DNA of 64,000 nt from Bacteroidales bacterium (lineage in GTDB: Bacteria > Bacteroidota > Bacteroidia > Bacteroidales > UBA932), in NCBI GenBank assembly GCA_017430365.1, contig JAFRNC010000005.1:186001-250000 (forward strand), given 5' to 3'. The position numbers were made by a program, and so were the translations under genes. Every line of letters begins with the position of its first letter. The stretch's first letter is position 1. Positions 59,831-64,000 of this stretch are shown in pieces. The notes beneath the pieces are model-generated. The model had not been told where the DNA came from. It searched no databases and saw only the letters and a list, made by a program, of their open reading frames with translations.

Positions 59831-62170
59831 ATGGGAAAGAATAAAAACATACTGATCTGTTTCTTATTCCTGCTGGTTTTCGGTTGGGGTGTGCGGGGAC
59901 AGGTAGCCTATGCCCCGGAAAAAGTGTTCGTGCACCTGGACAGGACTTACTTTGCGGCCGGAGAGACGATCTGGATGAAAGGATACGTCGAAAGTATCGC
60001 TCCGGTCCCCGATACGAGCCGTTTTCTGTATGTGGAGCTGCTTGACGGTGAAAGCGGCGAGACGGCGCTTCGAAACAAAATCCGAATGAGCCAGGATGGT
60101 TTTGCCGGTTATCTGGATCTTCCGGAGAATCTGGAAGGCGGCCGATACATTTTGCGTGCTTACGCGCGTTGGCAGTTGAACTGGCCGGAGGAATGGATGT
60201 TCCATGCGCGGATTGATGTCTATGACGGAACGGAACCTGCAGCTGCCGCAGCGGAAGGTCCGTTGGACGTGAGTTTCTATCCGGAAGGTGGCCGCTATTA
60301 TAACGGTGACTATGCTTCGATGGGATTCAAAGTGATGAATCCCGATGGAAGCGGCGCCGGCTTTTCGGGGAAACTGGTAGACGACCGCGGTGAGCTGATC
60401 TGCGATGTCAGGACCGAACATGCAGGTATGGGGCTGTTCGGGTTCACGCCCGAGGAGGACCGCATGTACCGTCTTGTCAGCGACACGGGGAGTTGGGACC
60501 TGCCGGAGGCAAGCCGCGACGGTGCCACGATGCAGGTCCGCCGCTCGGGCGACAGTTTTGCGGTCCGGGTTATGAACCATACGGGCAGGACTGTGCAACT
60601 TGAAGTCTGGCGTGGCGGTATCCGTGCAGTACTGGGCAGGATAGACGAGTCGCGTAGCCTGCGCGTACCCGTATCTTATCCGGGTCTGCAGAAGTTCGTA
60701 TTGACCGATACCCCGGGACAGGTTCTTGCAGAGCGTACGGTGTTTGTTGACGATCCTGCGCTGACGGCCGCCCTGGATGTAAATTGCCCGTCGCCGGACT
60801 ATCTGCCGCGCAAGACGTGGTCAATTCAGCTTTCATGTCCGGACGGGTCTCAGATTGACAGTGCAGAAGTATCTGTTTCAGTAGTCCGCGGTGCGTTCCG
60901 CCCGTTTCAGCAGGAAGGAAACCTTGCGTCTTATATGCTGCTCTCGAGCGAGGTATGCGGCGATATAGAAGCACCGGACTACTATTTCGACCGCCGGATT
61001 CCGGCGTCGACGCGGCAAAGCCACCTCGATTTGCTGCTGATGATCCAGGGATGGACCTATTATGAAGACCTTCTTTCGGTGACGGAGGTGACGTATCCGA
61101 TGGAAGAGACTCAGTCGCTTCAGGGTGAAGTGCGGAGTGTCCTGGGCGGGAAACCGCACAACTACACGCTGACCCTGATGGCGCCTGAGTTGGACTTTTC
61201 ACAGGTCATGTCGGTGAATCGGGAAGCCCGTTTTTTTGTGGATAGCCTTGATTTTCCTGACGGGACGGTGTTCATTACCGTGGTGGACAAAGGCGGCACG
61301 CGGAAACCCTACTATCCCGTATTGACAAAGGACTTCTTTCCGAAAGTATCCTCCTTGTCGTGGCGATCCACGTTTCGCCGTCCGACTGGTCTCCGGACGG
61401 ATGTGCCGGAGACCGCGGATCTGTCGGACCAGGATACCTTCACGCAAATCGATGCCCAGCATGACACGATCCGTACAACATTCATTCAGGCAGTTGCGCC
61501 TCGCGTCCGTACTCCATTCGGATTCAGCGAGATGCCGATGACCAAGACACGGGAGCAACTTCAGCCGAACGATAACCTCAGCCTTTTCTCCTATATCCTG
61601 ATGACCAATCCCTCATTGCACTGGGACGAACAGAGAGAAGAAATGATCAACAACAAGACGGGTTTCATCAGCCATGGCGGCGAAGAGTATTTGAAGGTAT
61701 ATCTTTATGTCGACGGGTTTCTGACAGACTGGCCCATGGCCGAAATGATTTATCTCAACGAAGTCGAAAAACTTAGCGTGACCACGCATCTGAGTTCGGA
61801 CGCCTTTCTCGCCAAATCGTATGGCGGCATTGTCCTGGCAGAATTGAGAAATGCGCGCTCCCGTACAGAATCACTTAAGCGTCAGACCAATGCCCTTGTC
61901 TCGATGCCCTTGGGCTGGCAGCGGCCGAAGGCGTTCTACAATCCGGTATATGACCGACGGCGGACATTGTCGCTTCCCGACCGCCGGAATACTGTCTATT
62001 GGAATCCGTCGGTCCGGCTCGGCGCCGCCTCTCCGAAGGAGATTACCGTCATGACGGAAGACCGTGCCGACGGTCCCTACTTTCTCCGGATTGAAGGCCG
62101 CACCTCCGACGGCCGCTGGATATCCAAGACCCAGATGCTGGACGTCGAGGCTCTTGGCGTCGACCGTTAG
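59831..62170 (+). CDS. MG2-domain (macroglobulin-like) exported protein
   Basis: A 779-residue protein with a signal peptide (ILICFLFLLVFGWGVRG). Residues about 24-130 look like an MG2 domain (APEKVFVHLDRTYFAAGETIWMKGYV, FVEL-type strands, GRYILRAYARWQLNWPEEWMF), followed by further beta domains (DVSFYPEGGRYYNGDYASMGFKV, RVPVSYPGLQKFVLTDTPGQVLAERTVFV), a mid region with LLMIQGWTYYEDL, a carboxypeptidase-like segment (QSLQGEVRSVLGGKP) and a plug-like end (EVEKLSVTTHLSSDAFLAKSYGGIVLAEL). Proteins of this design are common in Bacteroidota with unknown function, perhaps related to TonB-linked export or surface scaffolds. The ATG at 59831 begins the signal peptide and lies 13 nt after the glycosidase stop. 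Confidence 0.72.
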   Translation: MGKNKNILICFLFLLVFGWGVRGQVAYAPEKVFVHLDRTYFAAGETIWMKGYVESIAPVPDTSRFLYVELLDGESGETALRNKIRMSQDGFAGYLDLPENLEGGRYILRAYARWQLNWPEEWMFHARIDVYDGTEPAAAAAEGPLDVSFYPEGGRYYNGDYASMGFKVMNPDGSGAGFSGKLVDDRGELICDVRTEHAGMGLFGFTPEEDRMYRLVSDTGSWDLPEASRDGATMQVRRSGDSFAVRVMNHTGRTVQLEVWRGGIRAVLGRIDESRSLRVPVSYPGLQKFVLTDTPGQVLAERTVFVDDPALTAALDVNCPSPDYLPRKTWSIQLSCPDGSQIDSAEVSVSVVRGAFRPFQQEGNLASYMLLSSEVCGDIEAPDYYFDRRIPASTRQSHLDLLLMIQGWTYYEDLLSVTEVTYPMEETQSLQGEVRSVLGGKPHNYTLTLMAPELDFSQVMSVNREARFFVDSLDFPDGTVFITVVDKGGTRKPYYPVLTKDFFPKVSSLSWRSTFRRPTGLRTDVPETADLSDQDTFTQIDAQHDTIRTTFIQAVAPRVRTPFGFSEMPMTKTREQLQPNDNLSLFSYILMTNPSLHWDEQREEMINNKTGFISHGGEEYLKVYLYVDGFLTDWPMAEMIYLNEVEKLSVTTHLSSDAFLAKSYGGIVLAELRNARSRTESLKRQTNALVSMPLGWQRPKAFYNPVYDRRRTLSLPDRRNTVYWNPSVRLGAASPKEITVMTEDRADGPYFLRIEGRTSDGRWISKTQMLDVEALGVDR

Positions 62171-62200
62171 CCTTTCGTCAGCTTTCGTCAGTTTTCGTCG
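62171..62200 (+). repeat. Three 10-bp tandem repeats after the MG2 gene
   Basis: The unit is close to CTTTCGTCAG, three times in a row directly behind the stop codon at 62170, before the family A repeat. Confidence 0.6.
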
Positions 62201-62217
62201 GCCTTCTGGCCGCCTTG

Positions 62218-62330
62218 GCGCTGCAACGGACACAATTGACTGACAGGCAGTTACATAAGTTGATCCCCCTCAAAACGAGGGGGATCAACTTATGTAAGTC
62301 GCTGATTTACTGATGCGTCCGTTGCAGCGC
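62218..62330. repeat. Nested palindromic repeat, family A copy 3
   Basis: A 113-bp element with ends GCGCTGCAACGGAC (62218-62231) and its exact complement (62317-62330). The centre is a perfect 21-bp hairpin (62251-62271 with 62277-62297, loop AAAAC). The outer part matches copy 2 as read, but the central part matches copy 1 as read, so centre and ends are in opposite relative orientation. It separates two convergent genes. Confidence 0.9.
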
Positions 62331-62372
62331 TAAAGAGAGGGACACTGCAGTTGGAAGGCGGGCCTTTCCCGC

Positions 62373-62741
62373 TTAGCGGACCTCGCTTATGTCGGCCAGA
62401 CGCCGGCCGGAGAGGTCCGGCGTCTGTTTCGGTTCGATGGTAATCCGGACCGTGCGGCCGGTCTCCTGGTGCGAGATCACCCGTGTTCCGTTCTTGGAAA
62501 GAACCCTGGCAAAGCCGGCGGTGTCCATCTCGTCCGGAACGGTCACCCAGAAGAAGCCCTCCGCGTCCGTGGACGCATAGCAGGGTTTTGTGGAAACATC
62601 TTCACAAATGACCACCATCTTCACGCCCTGCACCGGCCGGCCGGACGGGTCCGTGACATAGCCTCGCACCACCTTGGCATCAAGATTTGTACTCATCACG
62701 CTCAGAAGAGCCACAGTCAGAAGGATAAAAATACGTTTCAT
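62373..62741 (-). CDS. Small exported protein with carboxypeptidase-regulatory-like domain
   Basis: A 122-residue protein: signal peptide FILLTVALLSVMSTNLDA, then a single beta-sandwich of the CarboxypepD-regulatory type (RGYVTDPSGRPVQGVKMVVICED, YASTDAEGFFWVTVPDEMD) up to about 95, and a tail with RTVRITIEPKQTPDLSGRRLADISEVR. In Bacteroidota such domains occur alone or at the N-terminus of TonB-dependent transporters; here it stands alone. Function unknown. The ATG at 62741 begins the signal peptide; no promoter box is clear. It lies alone between repeat A3 and two hairpins. Confidence 0.7.
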   Translation of the reverse strand: MKRIFILLTVALLSVMSTNLDAKVVRGYVTDPSGRPVQGVKMVVICEDVSTKPCYASTDAEGFFWVTVPDEMDTAGFARVLSKNGTRVISHQETGRTVRITIEPKQTPDLSGRRLADISEVR

Positions 62742-62848
62742 TGTAAGCAGATTTTGATTGTTTGACATTCCGTTTGGTTTGTCCTTCCTGGAATCACGGC
62801 CTGTGCCAAATTTGCAATCTGCTAACAATCAGCAATTTGAAAAATAGA

Positions 62849-62876
62849 AAGACTGTAAAGTCATCTTTACAGTCTT
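62849..62876 (-). terminator. Terminator behind the S41 protease gene
   Basis: A perfect 12-bp stem (AAGACTGTAAAG with its complement) around a 4-nt loop; on the minus strand TTCTATTTTTC follows, as in rho-independent terminators. It is about 50 nt behind the S41 stop. Confidence 0.75.
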
Positions 62877-62884
62877 ACAAAACA

Positions 62885-62901
62885 GTTGACAGTCTGTCAA
62901 C
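62885..62901 (-). terminator. First hairpin behind the S41 protease gene
   Basis: GTTGACA and TGTCAAC with a 3-nt loop, followed on the minus strand by TGTTTTG. It lies 20 nt before the stronger hairpin, giving a tandem terminator. Confidence 0.55.
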
Positions 62902-62922
62902 GGGACGCCGGCGGCAGACGGG

Positions 62923-64000
62923 CTATTGCTGCAGCCACTTGTCGACCGCCCCGCTCAACTGTTTGTCGTAGCGGAGCGCAACAGGTACGCTTGCCCTGTT
63001 GAAATAGTAGCAGGTAACGATCTCCTGTTCCACAAGAGGAAGGATCTCGTCTTTCTTTGCCCTGAGCACCGCCTCCTTGTCCATATTGACCTTCTTCTGC
63101 AGCGCCTCGATCTCGTCCTTGTAATTGTCGTAGAGATCCTCGGACTTGGCGGCTTTGATAAGCTGGTCAAGGGCGGTCTGGGCAGCGGTACGCGCATCGA
63201 AATCCTGGGTGGCGGCATATTTCACGAAATCTTCGTATTCGGCATCCGTCAGGTGGAAATCGCGGTCGATGTTTTCGTGCGCGATGAAATACTCGATGGC
63301 ATAGGAGCCGATGATGTCGTAGTAGACCAGCGAGACGGTTGGCCGGCTGAACGGATGGCCCGCGACTTCGATGTCAGGGGCAATGCCGCCGTTCGCATCT
63401 TTGTCGAGCGAACCGTCCTCGTGCCGGTTGCTGTAGTCTATGGCCTGTACGCAGCGGCCGCTGGGGGTGTAGTATTTGCCCGTGGTCACCTTCATCTGGC
63501 TGTTGTAGGGCATGGGCCTGATAGACTGGATCAAACCCTTGCCGAAAGAGCGGGTACCGGCAATGGTCGCGCGGCCGAGATCCTGGAGCGCTCCTGCAGT
63601 AATCTCGGAAGCGGAGGCGGAGTTGCCGTTGACCATCACCAGCAGCGGCATCGCGGTATCGACCGGTGCGGAGGTGGTGCGGTATTCCCGGTTCATCTCG
63701 GCAACCCGGCCCTTCGAGGATACCACGAGCGTGCCTTTGGGGACGAAGAGCGAGACGATCTCGATGGCCTCGTCCATCACGCCGCCGCCGTTGTCGCGCA
63801 GGTCGATGACTAGGCGCTTGGCGCCGGCTTCCTTCAGTTTGAGCACGTTCTCCTTGAATTCTTCCGAAATATTGGCCGTGAAACCGCTCAGCTGGATATA
63901 TCCGATGTCGTCGCGGTAGATGCCGGCATAGGCGATGTCGGAGACGTGGATCCGTTCGCGGACCACCACGACGTCGACCGTGTCTTTCGTCCGGCCCTTG
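62923..64000 (-). CDS. S41-family C-terminal processing protease, 5' part outside window
   Basis: 359 codons are visible; the N-terminus, with any signal peptide and most of the PDZ domain, lies beyond the window. The protease core shows YAGIYRDDIGYIQLSGFTANISEEF, LVIDLRDNGGGVMDEAIEI, VMVNGNSASASEITAGALQDLGRATIAG (catalytic serine in SASASE) and RSFGKGLIQSI (catalytic lysine). It is a CtpA/Prc-type serine peptidase with a Ser-Lys dyad that works in the periplasm on C-terminal tails. The C-terminal helical part (YEDFVKYAATQDF to DKWLQQ) is common in Bacteroidota members. Confidence 0.92.
   Translation of the reverse strand, partial: KGRTKDTVDVVVVRERIHVSDIAYAGIYRDDIGYIQLSGFTANISEEFKENVLKLKEAGAKRLVIDLRDNGGGVMDEAIEIVSLFVPKGTLVVSSKGRVAEMNREYRTTSAPVDTAMPLLVMVNGNSASASEITAGALQDLGRATIAGTRSFGKGLIQSIRPMPYNSQMKVTTGKYYTPSGRCVQAIDYSNRHEDGSLDKDANGGIAPDIEVAGHPFSRPTVSLVYYDIIGSYAIEYFIAHENIDRDFHLTDAEYEDFVKYAATQDFDARTAAQTALDQLIKAAKSEDLYDNYKDEIEALQKKVNMDKEAVLRAKKDEILPLVEQEIVTCYYFNRASVPVALRYDKQLSGAVDKWLQQ

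Overview
The window looks like chromosomal DNA from a high-GC member of the Bacteroidales (phylum Bacteroidota), probably from a gut-type or uncultured lineage. The evidence is a SusC/SusD pair, promoters of the TAnnTTTG (-7) type, and several Bacteroidota families: DUF2723, DUF4271, an OlsF-type acyltransferase fusion, a XylR-type LacI/AraC regulator and MG2-type lipid-exported proteins. Neither species nor genus can be fixed from the sequence alone. No phage, plasmid, CRISPR array or transposase gene was seen.

Positions 1-22998 are mostly housekeeping. They hold a cut-off DUF2723 membrane protein; a forward cluster of a SUI1-like factor, DUF4271, hemD, rnpA and yidD; an aminolipid acyltransferase fusion; a shortened uvrC; a pnuC and metallopeptidase-barrel operon; a Stealth-family gene with tadA; tRNA-Gln; a PPTase-tyrS-rbfA-lolE run; a suf operon (sufB, a PnuC-family gene, sufC, sufD); and a ThiL-like gene that has lost most metal-binding acidic residues.

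Positions 23002-47609 form the accessory core: fourteen genes on the minus strand. The upstream half is a tandem duplication of a gene pair (DUF6057 membrane protein plus TolB-like lipoprotein with a CxxCH motif), followed by a XylR-type regulator. The downstream half is a polysaccharide utilization locus: ROK kinase, GH2 exo-beta-glucosaminidase type, histidine phosphatase, SusC, SusD, GH9, a heparan-glucosaminide acetyltransferase-like membrane protein, a double metallophosphoesterase and a GH-like lipoprotein. A 29-bp site occurs twice, once before each half, 24/29 identical, in the same orientation and exactly 26 nt upstream of a -7 box both times. Its two ATTTGnG half-sites are 21 bp apart. 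It is the probable operator of the XylR-type regulator and ties both halves into one regulon, most likely for a glucosamine-containing glycan.

Positions 47690-64000 return to core genes: ispE, a thioredoxin-like lipoprotein, groES-groEL, dnaE, gpmI, rnr, a phosphodiester glycosidase, an MG2-domain protein, a small surface protein and a cut-off S41 protease. Three copies of a 107-121 bp nested palindrome (17681, 55111, 62218) lie at gene 3' ends. A second palindrome of the same size (17855), a third of about 90 bp (5218) and a GC-rich tail motif next to several of them suggest a modular family of small dispersed repeats.
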